64,000 nucleotides of DNA from Nitrospinaceae bacterium (lineage in GTDB: Bacteria > Nitrospinota > Nitrospinia > Nitrospinales > VA-1): positions 1-64,000 of the forward strand of contig JAJDAY010000024.1 of the NCBI GenBank assembly GCA_029261655.1, written 5' to 3'. This document shows positions 33,680-41,992 of this stretch, one piece after another (within the stretch, counting starts at the first letter, position 1; each line of letters opens with the position of its first letter). The notes beneath the pieces were generated by a model that worked only from the letters and a program-made list of their open reading frames with translations, ran no database searches and was not told the origin of the DNA. Made by a program: the position numbers and the translations under genes.

Positions 33680-34378
33680 ATGATGAGAATCTTGGGAATT
33701 GACTCATCAGTCCCGCAGGGTAGCGTTGCCCTCCTCGAAAACGATAAAATCATTTCCGAAACACTCTTAAATACTGGCTCTGGAAACCACTCAGACGGCC
33801 TATTGAGAATGGTGGACGATGTATTGTCCGAGGCTCAATTTCGATTGGAAGATATCGACGGATTCGGCGTTACCCAGGGTCCCGGCTCCTTCACCGGATT
33901 GCGCGTGGGCGTTAGCCTCGTCAAAGGGTTCGTCCTGGCGACAGAAAAGCCGGCCTGGGGAATCGATACTCTGGAGGCTGTATCGGCGCGCCAGAAACCC
34001 ACAGGCCACCCGATATGCGCCATTTTGGACGCACGCAAAAAAGAAGTTTATTGCGCTTTTTTCAGATATGAGGGAAGCAGGTTAGTGCGATCGACTCCTG
34101 ACAAAGTGATATCACCGGAAGAGTTATCCGAAATGGTTTCCGAGCCCACTGTTTTTATCGGCAGTGGATTGGAAACTTACGGCAAGTTTTTTTCCGACAG
34201 ACTGGGGTCCTGGTTCATCGACAACTCGAAGTTGATTGAGCACAGTGTCGCCGCAAGCACCGCAGGCCTGGCAAGGCCGCATCTGGAAACCAACCCTTGC
34301 TTTGACCTGGATGAATTGACCATCAAATACGTTAGAAAATCAGAGGCTGAACTGAATTACATGAAACAAGCTTTATAA
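33680..34378 (+). CDS. tsaB: tRNA threonylcarbamoyladenosine biosynthesis protein TsaB
   Basis: 232 residues of the ASKHA fold without the full catalytic metal site. ILGIDSSVPQGSVALLEN opens the protein and GVTQGPGSFTGLRVGVSLVKG is the TsaB signature. TsaB is the scaffold that, with TsaD and TsaE, adds the t6A modification to tRNAs reading ANN codons. Two ATG codons start the frame. The DUF465-like gene follows 17 bases downstream. tsaD and tsaE are elsewhere. Confidence 0.95.
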   Translation: MMRILGIDSSVPQGSVALLENDKIISETLLNTGSGNHSDGLLRMVDDVLSEAQFRLEDIDGFGVTQGPGSFTGLRVGVSLVKGFVLATEKPAWGIDTLEAVSARQKPTGHPICAILDARKKEVYCAFFRYEGSRLVRSTPDKVISPEELSEMVSEPTVFIGSGLETYGKFFSDRLGSWFIDNSKLIEHSVAASTAGLARPHLETNPCFDLDELTIKYVRKSEAELNYMKQAL

Positions 34379-34395
34379 AAATGGAGGCAGGTAAA

Positions 34396-34608
34396 ATGGA
34401 TATCGACCCGCAATTGCTGGATAAAGTCCAAAACGATAATGAAGAATTCAAAAAACTCTATGCAGAACACAATGTTCTGAAACAAAAAGTCGTCGAATTG
34501 AACAAATTAAAATTCCTGAGCGGAGAACAGGAGCTCGAAAAGAAAAAACACCAAAAGGAGAAACTCAAAGCCAAAGACCGGCTGGAACAAATCCTCAGCG
34601 AATACTAA
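34396..34608 (+). CDS. DUF465/YdcH-like small coiled-coil protein
   Basis: 70 residues from ATG 34396, which has GGAGG seven to eight bases upstream; ATG 34381 has none. The sequence is almost entirely charged helix (NDNEEFKKLYAEHNVLKQKVVELNKLKFLS, then EKKKHQKEKLKAKDRLEQIL), matching the two-helix hairpin pattern of the DUF465/YdcH family. No biochemical role is established for the family. It is probably co-transcribed with tsaB. Confidence 0.78.
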   Translation: MDIDPQLLDKVQNDNEEFKKLYAEHNVLKQKVVELNKLKFLSGEQELEKKKHQKEKLKAKDRLEQILSEY

Positions 34609-35051
34609 TCGCGGACAAATTAAAAGAATCCTGTATCTGACAAACGTTTTGAAAACCTGAAAAGACGTGTATGAGACCTTTTCGTAATAGCGGCCATCCC
34701 TGTCGGCCCAGGAAACAAATCAATCCCCCCGGCCCCCTTCGTAGAAGGGGGAGCACTCGATTCCCCCCTTTTTAAAGTGCCCTTGCGGGGTATGAGAACT
34801 AATGTTAAATACCACAGGGGTTATGGGGATTTTTTGAAAACTCTTTTCTCCCCAACCAATTCACAATCAGTTTTCTTTTTCCTTTCACTGACAGTTAAGA
34901 TCACTCAATTTTCCCGGCTCTAAAGCCCTCTTGAAACATTATTTTTAATTCAGCTATTTTTTGATTTTTGCGCAATCTCAAAGGTTTCTGTTCAAGCGGG
35001 TTTCAATATCCCTGTATGAAAAAGATTCCCTCTCCTCCTCCTTCGACAGGC
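34609..35051. other. repeat-containing intergenic region
   Basis: A 443-base gap without a supported gene. It has a hairpin CCCCCTTC-GTA-GAAGGGGG at 34733-34751, further C-runs and G-runs that could pair with it, and at 35041-35062 the sequence TTCGACAGGCTCAGGATGACGG. Such C/G-run and TCATCCTGAGC-type segments are common dispersed intergenic repeats in several phyla. Confidence 0.5.
34733..34751. repeat. 8-bp hairpin in a C-run/G-run repeat
   Basis: CCCCCTTC and GAAGGGGG pair perfectly around GTA. Flanking CCCCCC runs at about 34725 and 34762 suggest a dispersed repeat element rather than a gene-specific terminator. Confidence 0.5.
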
Positions 35052-35067
35052 TCAGGATGACGGAGGA
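35041..35067. repeat. dispersed-repeat-like segment overlapping a gene end
   Basis: On the minus strand this reads CCGTCATCCTGAGCCTGTCG, a form I recognise as a frequent intergenic repeat in many bacteria. The last codons and the TGA stop of the flavoprotein gene fall inside it. Confidence 0.45.
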
Positions 35068-36305
35068 AAGGAAAAAAACCCATCTATCCTCATGGCACCG
35101 GCGAGCAATCGGCCAAGGAACTTAAAAGACACGACTTTGTCGGCGGGAATATAATCTCCGATCACGCCCACCAGAGTCGCCGCCTGTTCGGGGTTCCGGG
35201 CCAGTATTTCGATGACCCGGTTGCATAATGCAGGACTATAAATCAGGCGCTGAAGGATTTTACTCAACAGAAATTTTTTCCTGAATTCTTTTTTACGCCT
35301 GCACTCGTAGACAGCCAACGCTCCCCTTGAAAAATCATTTCTTTTAAATGAAGCGTCGATCACGTCAGACGCGATCTGCGCGCTCCTTAAGGAAAGGTAA
35401 ATCCCCTCTCCGGTAAACGGGTCGATGAATCCCGATGCGTCTCCCACCAGCACCAGTCCGCCTATTTGTACCGGGCGCACGGAAAACGCCAGAGAATCGA
35501 CGCTCCTCGCCTTTTCCATCACCTCGCCCCCGTCCAGCAGTTCGCGGCGCAAGGGGTTTTTTAGAACCGTACGCACATAGAAATCGTGCAGGTCTTTTTC
35601 TCCCTGGATGGATTTTTTGTCAACCACAAGAACGACATTGGTCTGGCCCGGACCGGTGGGCGCCATCCCTGTGTAACCGGGATGACTGATATGCATGGCG
35701 CAATATTTTTCGAGGGGCCCGGACACCGCCCAGTGAGCGGCCAGCGCAATTTTACTGGAGCCCCGGTTTTTTTTCTTGAGATCAAAGCGGCGCAATGAAA
35801 CGCCATTTCTTCCTCCAGCGTCCACCACCACTTGCGCGCGCAATTCAAAGGGAGTTTTCGCATCGTCCCGACCACGCACCCCGACCACCCGACCTTCCTC
35901 AACAATAAAATCCGTCACCTTGTGTCCCTCTTTCACCACCACCCCCGCCTGCCCGACCCGCTCGATCAACAGCCGGTCAAACACCATCCGAGGCAGAGAC
36001 AGGCTGGTCATTGGGCGAGTCGATCCTGGAATCGGCGGATACTCGACGGCAAACCCTGTCTTTTCATAAGAAGAAATGGACACACCGCTCAGCCTGACAG
36101 GGGAAAGGGCGTCGATCTCAGCGAGCACCCCCAGCCGTTCCAGAATGACATCTGCCGCCGGGCTGATAAATTCGCCGCAGATTTTGTCGCGAGGAAATCG
36201 GGCCTGATCCAAAAGAGCCACTTTGTGCCCGCACCCTGAAAGAAAAAGGGCCGTGGCCGACCCTGCCGGGCCTCCTCCAATGACAATGACGTCGAAGCGG
36301 TTCAT
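35052..36305 (-). CDS. geranylgeranyl-reductase-family FAD oxidoreductase
   Basis: 417 residues. The N-terminal FAD motif is VIVIGGGPAGSATALFLSG, followed by KVALLDQARFPRDKICGEFISP (PxxK-x-CGE signature of the family) and a second FAD motif VLVGDASGFIDPFTGEGIYLSLRS. These enzymes reduce or hydroxylate isoprenoids, quinone precursors or polyketides. Its start shares one base with the stop of the methyltransferase gene, so they are translated together, suggesting successive modification of one lipid or quinone-like product. The last few residues are encoded by a repeat-like segment. Confidence 0.88.
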   Translation of the reverse strand: MNRFDVIVIGGGPAGSATALFLSGCGHKVALLDQARFPRDKICGEFISPAADVILERLGVLAEIDALSPVRLSGVSISSYEKTGFAVEYPPIPGSTRPMTSLSLPRMVFDRLLIERVGQAGVVVKEGHKVTDFIVEEGRVVGVRGRDDAKTPFELRAQVVVDAGGRNGVSLRRFDLKKKNRGSSKIALAAHWAVSGPLEKYCAMHISHPGYTGMAPTGPGQTNVVLVVDKKSIQGEKDLHDFYVRTVLKNPLRRELLDGGEVMEKARSVDSLAFSVRPVQIGGLVLVGDASGFIDPFTGEGIYLSLRSAQIASDVIDASFKRNDFSRGALAVYECRRKKEFRKKFLLSKILQRLIYSPALCNRVIEILARNPEQAATLVGVIGDYIPADKVVSFKFLGRLLAGAMRIDGFFSFPPSS

Positions 36306-37018
36306 CAGCTTTTTCTAGCAACCAGAGCGATTCTATAAGGAAAGTGACGATGAACCTCAAATCGGGGAAGACCCGCAGACTTCGCCAGCTCGCAAAATTC
36401 GGAAGGCGTGAAAGCGTTCATCACCGAAACGGGAGCGTCGTAGCGGGTCAGCCGGTTTTTGGTGAGTAACCGGGTGAGAAGAAAAATAGCGGCGTGGGCG
36501 ATGCGGCTCCGGTGAAGATCGTTCACAATAATTCCAAGCCGGCTTATTTTGTAAATTGCGCCTAAAATAGCGACGGCCTTTTCCCACGCGAAATGATGCA
36601 GCGATAGATTGTTGACCGCCAGATCAATACTGCCTTCCCTGAACGGCAGTGATAATACATCGCATTGGATCAACTGGATTTCTGGAAACTCTTCCGTCAT
36701 TTCGCGGGCGAATTTGAGCATCTTAAAATTGATATCGACGGCGAAAATTTTGACGGGAATCTTCAGCTTGCGCGCCATTTTAGCCAAGGCGATTGGCTGG
36801 TCGGCGGAACCTGTGGCCGCATCGAGGATGGTGACGGGCTGGCCGGGCTTGTGGGTTTTTAGAAATTTTTCGGCATGATGGAGCAATACCCGGTAACCGC
36901 TCAAATACCGGTTGACTGTCTGAACATCGTTTAAGCTATCCCGGACTTCTTCAAAAGGCGCTTCATCGAGATCAAGGAGTTCATCCCGAAGGTTCCGGGG
37001 AGGCGGTGAAAAAATCAT
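36305..37018 (-). CDS. class I SAM-dependent methyltransferase
   Basis: 237 residues. TILDAATGSADQPIALA is the SAM-binding motif I, followed by FAVDINFKMLKFA and IQLIQCDVLSLPFREGSIDLAVNNLSLHHF, the usual order for class I methyltransferases. The C-terminus matches the group found beside geranylgeranyl-reductase-like proteins (LTKNRLTRYDAPVSVMNAFTPSEF). ATG 37018 is preferred to TTG 37024 because GAGGAA lies 8 bases upstream. That ribosome site is inside a hairpin stem. The probable substrate is the product of its coupled flavoprotein partner. Confidence 0.88.
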   Translation of the reverse strand: MIFSPPPRNLRDELLDLDEAPFEEVRDSLNDVQTVNRYLSGYRVLLHHAEKFLKTHKPGQPVTILDAATGSADQPIALAKMARKLKIPVKIFAVDINFKMLKFAREMTEEFPEIQLIQCDVLSLPFREGSIDLAVNNLSLHHFAWEKAVAILGAIYKISRLGIIVNDLHRSRIAHAAIFLLTRLLTKNRLTRYDAPVSVMNAFTPSEFCELAKSAGLPRFEVHRHFPYRIALVARKS

Positions 37019-37026
37019 TTTCAAAA

Positions 37027-37043
37027 TTCCTCTTTCAGAGGAA
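37027..37043 (-). promoter_or_regulatory. hairpin that hides the methyltransferase ribosome site
   Basis: In the minus-strand message, TTCCTCT-GAA-AGAGGAA forms a perfect 7-bp stem with a GAA loop. AGAGGAA is the ribosome site of the methyltransferase gene, so folding would hide it from ribosomes. Confidence 0.55.
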
Positions 37044-37054
37044 ATTTTAAAGCG

Positions 37055-37450
37055 TCAATTGGGAAAGAAAAAGTGCAACTCGCTGTTGGCAATTTTTTTT
37101 CTCATAAAACTCCGCGCCATATCTTTAAAAACACCCCTGAAAATTGGTATCAGTATTAAAAACCCAATCGTATCAGTCACAATACCAGGGGTGATGAGGA
37201 GCATGCTGGCGATCCCCATGACAACTCCGTTCAGCACTTCCTCTTCAGGCAAGGTACGCGATTTTAAATGCCATTGCATCTTTTCAAAATAGGTCTTTCC
37301 CCAGCTTCTTCCGACCACAACTCCGATCAGAAAAGTCAGCATGATCAAGTTAACCGTATTGAGAATGCTGATGTGGTCACTGATCCATTTCAACCCGAAA
37401 ATCTCAATCACCGTTCCCACCGCAAAACATATCGTCACTGGTAGAGTCAC
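37055..37450 (-). CDS. fxsA: FxsA-family membrane protein
   Basis: 131 residues starting at GTG 37450 with GAGGGG upstream. It has the FxsA pattern of four hydrophobic segments: ICFAVGTVIEIFGL, ILNTVNLIMLTFLIGVVVG, the GIASMLLITPGIVTDTIGFLILIPIFRG signature (LLxxPGxxTDxxG), and a basic C-terminus. FxsA suppresses F exclusion of phage T7 in E. coli, but its normal role is unknown. It lies upstream of the methyltransferase with 36 bases between them on the same strand, so it may be in the same transcript. Confidence 0.88.
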   Translation of the reverse strand: MTLPVTICFAVGTVIEIFGLKWISDHISILNTVNLIMLTFLIGVVVGRSWGKTYFEKMQWHLKSRTLPEEEVLNGVVMGIASMLLITPGIVTDTIGFLILIPIFRGVFKDMARSFMRKKIANSELHFFFPN

Positions 37451-37581
37451 GCTTTTCCCCTCAATTCATATAGAATATTCAAAAGGCTTCTGTTTTAATA
37501 AATATTGATGCAAGTAAAGTATCAGAAATTTCAGGCATGTGGAAGCGATAAGGCCAAAACCCACCTGAACCGGACCCTCGT

Positions 37582-38430
37582 CTAGTTATTCTCCTGATTT
37601 GAGGTAAAACCCTGCACCAGACTGAGAAATTCCGTAATGGCCTGCAACTGAGTGTCGGAAACAAACTGTTCCACATTTTGCTTGTCCGCATTGTCTTTGT
37701 GATGAAACGCGAAAAAGTCTTTCCTGAATTTATTTTTCCATTTCATCCGGGAGAAATCGTAGTTTTCCAGCAGGCGGGCTCCTTTATTGCCTCCAATTCC
37801 CATTAGGGAATGACAAAACAGGCAATTGTCCTTGAAAGAAGAAAACCCCACCGGTGACGCCGTCCCAACAACCTTCCTGAGAGGCTCATAATATTCCCGC
37901 AGGCGGGTGAACTTTAGTTGCCGGATATTCGCCGTCAGATAGCGTTCCTGAAAGGGCGCCTTTTTGCGATCGGGAACGATCACCAGAAGGGGATTCAACC
38001 AATCGGGCTTTTTGAACTCCGAGCGGATCTCGATTCGGGTCGCCACCTGAATATCGTAGCGCTCAATATCCGCTATCGACAGAATCCCCTGATAATCGTC
38101 GAAACAATCGAGCAGTACCGCGTCGCTAACACCTTCCGGGTCAAAAAGCCTGACCAGCGCGGCCATGGAAATGACCCGGAATTTCGATCCTTCATAACCC
38201 AGGGCTTTGTCAAAATAGCGGCTTGAGATTTCCCTTGAAACCACCCGCGCTTCCAATTGTTTGAGCGTCCACCTGGAAGGCGAAGAGGGTTCCGCCGTTA
38301 TTACCGGACCGATAATCTGAAAAACCGCCTCGTCGTCTGCATCAACGGGGCAGGCACAACCAAAATAAAATCCCAGAACCAGCAAAAGTGGAATTTTGAG
38401 ATTGAACTTCCGGCAAATTATTTGTTTCAT
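37582..38430 (-). CDS. exported monohaem c-type protein with a molybdopterin-oxidoreductase-like N-terminal domain
   Basis: 282 residues with a signal peptide (IPLLLVLGFYFGC, cleavage near VDA-DD). The C-terminal part has one haem c motif, CLFCH (Cys203, Cys206, His207), followed by a helix-rich cytochrome domain. The preceding 150 residues follow the pattern of the sulfite-oxidase-type molybdopterin domain (FRVISMAALVRLF, VLLDCFDDYQGILS, NPLLVIVPD, IRQLKF). No cysteine sits where the Mo ligand would be, so cofactor binding is doubtful. It is probably a periplasmic electron carrier or sensor. The assignment of the N-terminal domain is inference. Confidence 0.66.
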   Translation of the reverse strand: MKQIICRKFNLKIPLLLVLGFYFGCACPVDADDEAVFQIIGPVITAEPSSPSRWTLKQLEARVVSREISSRYFDKALGYEGSKFRVISMAALVRLFDPEGVSDAVLLDCFDDYQGILSIADIERYDIQVATRIEIRSEFKKPDWLNPLLVIVPDRKKAPFQERYLTANIRQLKFTRLREYYEPLRKVVGTASPVGFSSFKDNCLFCHSLMGIGGNKGARLLENYDFSRMKWKNKFRKDFFAFHHKDNADKQNVEQFVSDTQLQAITEFLSLVQGFTSNQENN

Positions 38431-38567
38431 TGCCCATAACCCTATATGATGGGTGATTGAATTTATTCTTCAGGAGTCGGGCGATGAGTTTCTACGTCCG
38501 GTACGCTTTGGAGATACTAAAATATTACTCATTCAAGGTTATTTTCCCTTAAGGGATTTAATTTATC

Positions 38568-39917
38568 ATGGAAACACCCTCTTCTGGATTAGAAATCAGT
38601 CCGACTAAAATGGACTTCAGGGCCTACTCCATCTCATGGAACCTCACCAAGAGATGCAACCTCAATTGCGACCATTGTTATCTGGACGCGGAATTCCGCG
38701 GCGGCCTGCGAACGGACGAATTGAACACCGAAGAATGTTTCAGGGTCATCAACCAGATCGCCGAAGTCAATCCCAACGCCTTCCTGATTTTAACCGGCGG
38801 CGAACCTTTACTGCGTCCTGACATTTACGAGATCATCCGCTACGCGGCGGACAGAAAATTCATGGTCGTGCTGGGAACCAACGGCACCCTGATAAACCGG
38901 GCCAACGCCCTCAAGATAAAAGCCGCAGGCGCGCACGGAGTGGGCATCAGCATCGACTCCATGGACTCCGGCAAGCATGACAAATTCCGCGGCGTACAGA
39001 ACGCATGGGATCAGTCCATGGAAGCCTTCAACGTGATGAACGAAGTGGGCATTGATTTCCTCATTCAGATGTCTGTATCCGAAATGAACTACAAGGAAAT
39101 CCCCGACGTGGTGGCCTTCGCCGAGAAGATTGGCGCGATCGCTTTCAACCTGTACTTTCTGGTATGCACCGGGCGCGGACAGGGCAACACGGACATTTCC
39201 AACGCGGCTTACGAAGAAGCCCTTAAAATGCTCTACGAACAGCAGATGAAGTACAAGGGCCGTTTGATGATCAACTCCAAATGCGCCCCGCAATACAAAC
39301 GCGTGGTCTATGAGAACGATCCTGAGTCCGTTTACACTCGAACCTATACCGGCGGATGTCCGGCGGCCACACATTACAGCCGGATTTCCCCCGAAGGCAA
39401 CCTGACCCCCTGCCCTTTCATCGAGGAATCCGTGGGTAGTCTGAAAACCAACACCTTCAAGGACCTTTGGGAAAACGCCCCGCTGATGGTGGAACTTCGC
39501 GACCGCAAAAACCTGGAAGGAAAATGCGGCGCCTGTGAATTTTCCGCCATGTGTTCGGGATGCCGCGCGCGCGCGTTTGCGGAAACCGGGAACTACATGG
39601 CCACGGACCCTTCCTGCGACTATGAACCGGGGGCCAATGGCGGCAAAGCGATCACTTTAAAAGTTGAAGACACTCTTGGTCTGGAAGTGGAGTTTCAAAC
39701 CAAGTGGACCCCGGAAGCCAAGGGCAGGCTGGACCGTATTCCGTCCTTCGCCCGCGGCATGGTGGTCAAAGGTATTGAAAAATTTGCCGAGGAGAGGGGC
39801 ATCGCTCTCATTGACGAAGCAGTGGTCAAAAAATCGCGCGAAGAAATGATCACAAAACGCGGCGCCATGTTCCCCTTCCTGAAAAAATTCATCAATTCCG
39901 AAGCGTCGGATGCTTGA
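38568..39917 (+). CDS. radical SAM/SPASM protein with C-terminal PCP-reductase-like domain
   Basis: 449 residues. The radical SAM domain has the 4Fe-4S motif at Cys30, Cys34 and Cys37 (RCNLNCDHC) and LILTGGEPLLRPDIYE. A SPASM region follows (CPAATHYSRISPEGNLTPCPF, then CGACEFSAMCSGCRARAF and SCDYEPG) that should bind an extra cluster. The last 75 residues (WTPEAKGRLDRIPSFARGMVVKGIEKFA) match the proto-chlorophyllide-reductase PCP_red domain. Related enzymes modify haems or peptides, for example NirJ and AhbD. The substrate is unknown. It stands alone, next to the exported haem protein on the opposite strand. Confidence 0.9.
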   Translation: METPSSGLEISPTKMDFRAYSISWNLTKRCNLNCDHCYLDAEFRGGLRTDELNTEECFRVINQIAEVNPNAFLILTGGEPLLRPDIYEIIRYAADRKFMVVLGTNGTLINRANALKIKAAGAHGVGISIDSMDSGKHDKFRGVQNAWDQSMEAFNVMNEVGIDFLIQMSVSEMNYKEIPDVVAFAEKIGAIAFNLYFLVCTGRGQGNTDISNAAYEEALKMLYEQQMKYKGRLMINSKCAPQYKRVVYENDPESVYTRTYTGGCPAATHYSRISPEGNLTPCPFIEESVGSLKTNTFKDLWENAPLMVELRDRKNLEGKCGACEFSAMCSGCRARAFAETGNYMATDPSCDYEPGANGGKAITLKVEDTLGLEVEFQTKWTPEAKGRLDRIPSFARGMVVKGIEKFAEERGIALIDEAVVKKSREEMITKRGAMFPFLKKFINSEASDA

Positions 39918-40347
39918 CCCCGTGTTATCGCGCAAGAGGTTTATCCCCGGCTGAGTCCCGGACAAACTCGATTATTTCCACGATCCAAACACCGCATTTA
40001 ATTCCCCCTGCCAGCGGTCCCATGCCAGAAACTTTCCTCTACTTTAAAAACCTGTAATTTTTTCCTTCGCAAATATCCATCCCCTCATTTCTACCCGAAA
40101 ATCGACACCACCAAACCCGAACAACCTCTCTTCACAACCAGCCTCTGGCAAGCCCCCAAAGAAAGAAACCAGGATCACTAGATTTTACTTTAATGTAATT
40201 CTATTTAAATAAATTTAAGTATATTTACACTCATTATAATTTATTTAATTAAATTTACATTATGTCGTTGATTTATTAGGCTTTGCCCCGTAAAATTAAA
40301 TATATCTTTTGTTTTCAATGAATTAGATCATAACGACGACGGTTTTT

Positions 40348-40362
40348 GTATTTTTGAAATAC
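40348..40362. promoter_or_regulatory. dyad upstream of the secreted-protein gene
   Basis: GTATTT and AAATAC form a perfect 6+6 dyad around TTG, about 95 bases before the start codon. It could be a regulator site. Confidence 0.35.
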
Positions 40363-40413
40363 CACTTCCTGGTTTTATCTATTTCAATATTTATCACTTT
40401 CTTCACGCTTGTT

Positions 40414-40430
40414 ATTCACAGAATGTGAAT
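40414..40430. promoter_or_regulatory. second dyad, close to the start of the secreted-protein gene
   Basis: ATTCAC and GTGAAT pair perfectly around 5 bases and end 25 bases before the ATG. It could be an operator or a hairpin in the 5' leader. Confidence 0.35.
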
Positions 40431-40455
40431 CAGGTTAAAGGAAAAAGCCATTCAT

Positions 40456-41601
40456 ATGAATTGCACTGCAAAGGGACACTATATAAAACGGGCCGTGCCA
40501 CTGACAATGTTATCAGCGGTCTCGCTGGTTCTTGTCTTGGGTGCGGGTTCGTGGGCGGTGGCGGCCTGCAATAAGGATTATACTGTCGGAGGCGGTGAAC
40601 TGGGAACGACCGACCAGGACGGCACTTCCATCGGCCCACCCACCAGTCTTGGCTGGGATGTGGGAACGGGCCAGTGCAATGGCAGTTTTACCGTAACCCG
40701 CGACACATCGATTCCAAGCGATGACGGAAAGGGCATCGAGCTTGCCATCCGTGCCCAACAGCGCGGCGTGACCCCGGTCACCAATACGTCAAGCAATGGT
40801 GTTTACGAAGTACAAAAGGGTTCTGATCCTTCCACGGTATCCATTCCACATCCGAACGGCACCCGCGCATGGTGGAATTTTCAGCACTCTATTGCTTATG
40901 GCGGAAATATCAATGAACTGAATTCGCTGACTTTTATCATACGTACGGATGCGGGCGCCAGTGTCCCCGCCGGACCGTTTGACATGCTGGCCTTGAGGCA
41001 ATTCATCGACGACCGAAATGACACCAATAACGGTCAACCGGTCAACCGGGGCGTATCTTCCAAAAACCCCACCACCGATTTTAACGATTTATACCAGACA
41101 TCGCAGAACCCGGTGCTCGCTCCCTGGTTCGACACGTTTGATTACAACAGCGAAGGGGCCTGGACTCTGACCCTGGTGGCGGAAAAAAAGGGGCGGTTTG
41201 CATCCGTGAGTATCTGCGTGCACACCCCCAATGCCGCTTGCGATCCTACAGCCGTATTCAACACGCCCGATCATTTTCAGTGTTATGAGATTGACAAACA
41301 AACGAATATCTCGTCCTTGCCTGTTGTCAGTCTGAATGACCAGTTTGGTTATAAAGAGAAGGTGAACCTGGAGAACAAGGCGAAACTGTATTGCACCCCG
41401 GTGGACAAGAACGGCGAGGGAATCGTTGATTACGATTCAACCTTTACCTGCTACAACGTCGACAACGCCAAAACCGCGCAGGATATGGAAATAGGCAATC
41501 CGTTTGGAAAGCAGGAGTTCTCACTCAAAAACTCTAAATTACTCTGCGTGCCTTCCCGGCAATTCAGCGCCCGGAATGCGAACGTGAAAGACGACAACTA
41601 G
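40456..41601 (+). CDS. secreted protein with two Cys-patterned C-terminal repeats
   Basis: 381 residues. A signal peptide (hydrophobic MLSAVSLVLVLGAG, cleavage near AVA-AC) precedes a Thr/Ser/Gly-rich extracellular domain with a beta-rich pattern. The C-terminal 120 residues contain two related units of the form FQCYEIDK...LYCTPVDKN and FTCYNVDNA...LLCVPSRQ. These resemble the DUF7450-type repeats of secreted bacterial proteins. It is likely exported by Sec to the periplasm or outside, and could be a T2SS substrate since the T2SS operon begins 0.7 kb downstream. Function is unknown. Confidence 0.8.
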   Translation: MNCTAKGHYIKRAVPLTMLSAVSLVLVLGAGSWAVAACNKDYTVGGGELGTTDQDGTSIGPPTSLGWDVGTGQCNGSFTVTRDTSIPSDDGKGIELAIRAQQRGVTPVTNTSSNGVYEVQKGSDPSTVSIPHPNGTRAWWNFQHSIAYGGNINELNSLTFIIRTDAGASVPAGPFDMLALRQFIDDRNDTNNGQPVNRGVSSKNPTTDFNDLYQTSQNPVLAPWFDTFDYNSEGAWTLTLVAEKKGRFASVSICVHTPNAACDPTAVFNTPDHFQCYEIDKQTNISSLPVVSLNDQFGYKEKVNLENKAKLYCTPVDKNGEGIVDYDSTFTCYNVDNAKTAQDMEIGNPFGKQEFSLKNSKLLCVPSRQFSARNANVKDDN

Positions 41602-41640
41602 TAAAAACAGTTGCGCTCGGCCCGCACGACTTTTACTTTT
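41600..41640. terminator. probable bidirectional terminator
   Basis: AGTAAAA and TTTTACT pair at the ends of a 38-base segment between convergent genes and are followed by TTTT on the plus strand. The stop codons of both neighbours lie in or beside the stem. The middle pairs poorly, so it is not a strong terminator. Confidence 0.4.
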
Positions 41641-41992
41641 TATTGCGGTACAAATCCCCGATCTTGAACGAAGAGCGGTTGACGTCCATTTCCTGCTTGC
41701 CTAAATCCTCCACCACTTCGTCGCGGTAGTTTTTCACTTTGCGGTAGAGAGGATGGGTGATGTCCAGTTTCAGGTTGGTCAGCGCCGCCGAGACCTTTCC
41801 GTCTCCCGGAAACGTCACTTCACAGACAATCTCACCGGATTCGTCGGACCGGAAAGCATCGGTCACTTGCAGGGGCGTCTTCTTATTGATAAAACCCCCC
41901 ATCTCACGAATGAGTTCGATCACCGAACTCTTGCCATAAACCCGGAATGGCAAATGTTTCTTCACTTCAACCAGCATTCCCTGTGCGCTCAA
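41633..41992 (-). CDS. soluble protein of unknown function
   Basis: 119 residues that I do not recognise. The N-terminal LVEVKKHLPFRVYGKSSVIELIREMGGF looks like a small alpha/beta unit, the middle carries CEVTFPGDGKVSAALTNLKLDITHPLYRKVK, and the C-terminus is basic (SFKIGDLYRNKK). There is no signal peptide or membrane segment. It is convergent with the secreted-protein gene and divergent from gspC. Because it lies beside the T2SS operon it might be co-regulated with it, but nothing in the sequence proves a link. Confidence 0.68.
   Translation of the reverse strand: MSAQGMLVEVKKHLPFRVYGKSSVIELIREMGGFINKKTPLQVTDAFRSDESGEIVCEVTFPGDGKVSAALTNLKLDITHPLYRKVKNYRDEVVEDLGKQEMDVNRSSFKIGDLYRNKK

Larger units (their letters stand above)
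39918..40455. other. long AT-rich leader before the secreted-protein gene
   Basis: A 538-base gap with no supported gene. Bases 40190-40280 are almost only A/T (runs such as TTTATTTAATTAAATTTA), unlike the flanking coding DNA. Two dyads lie near the gene start: GTATTT-TTG-AAATAC at 40348-40362 and ATTCAC-AGAAT-GTGAAT at 40414-40430. It looks like a regulated promoter region, possibly with an UP element or silencing protein sites. Confidence 0.5.
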
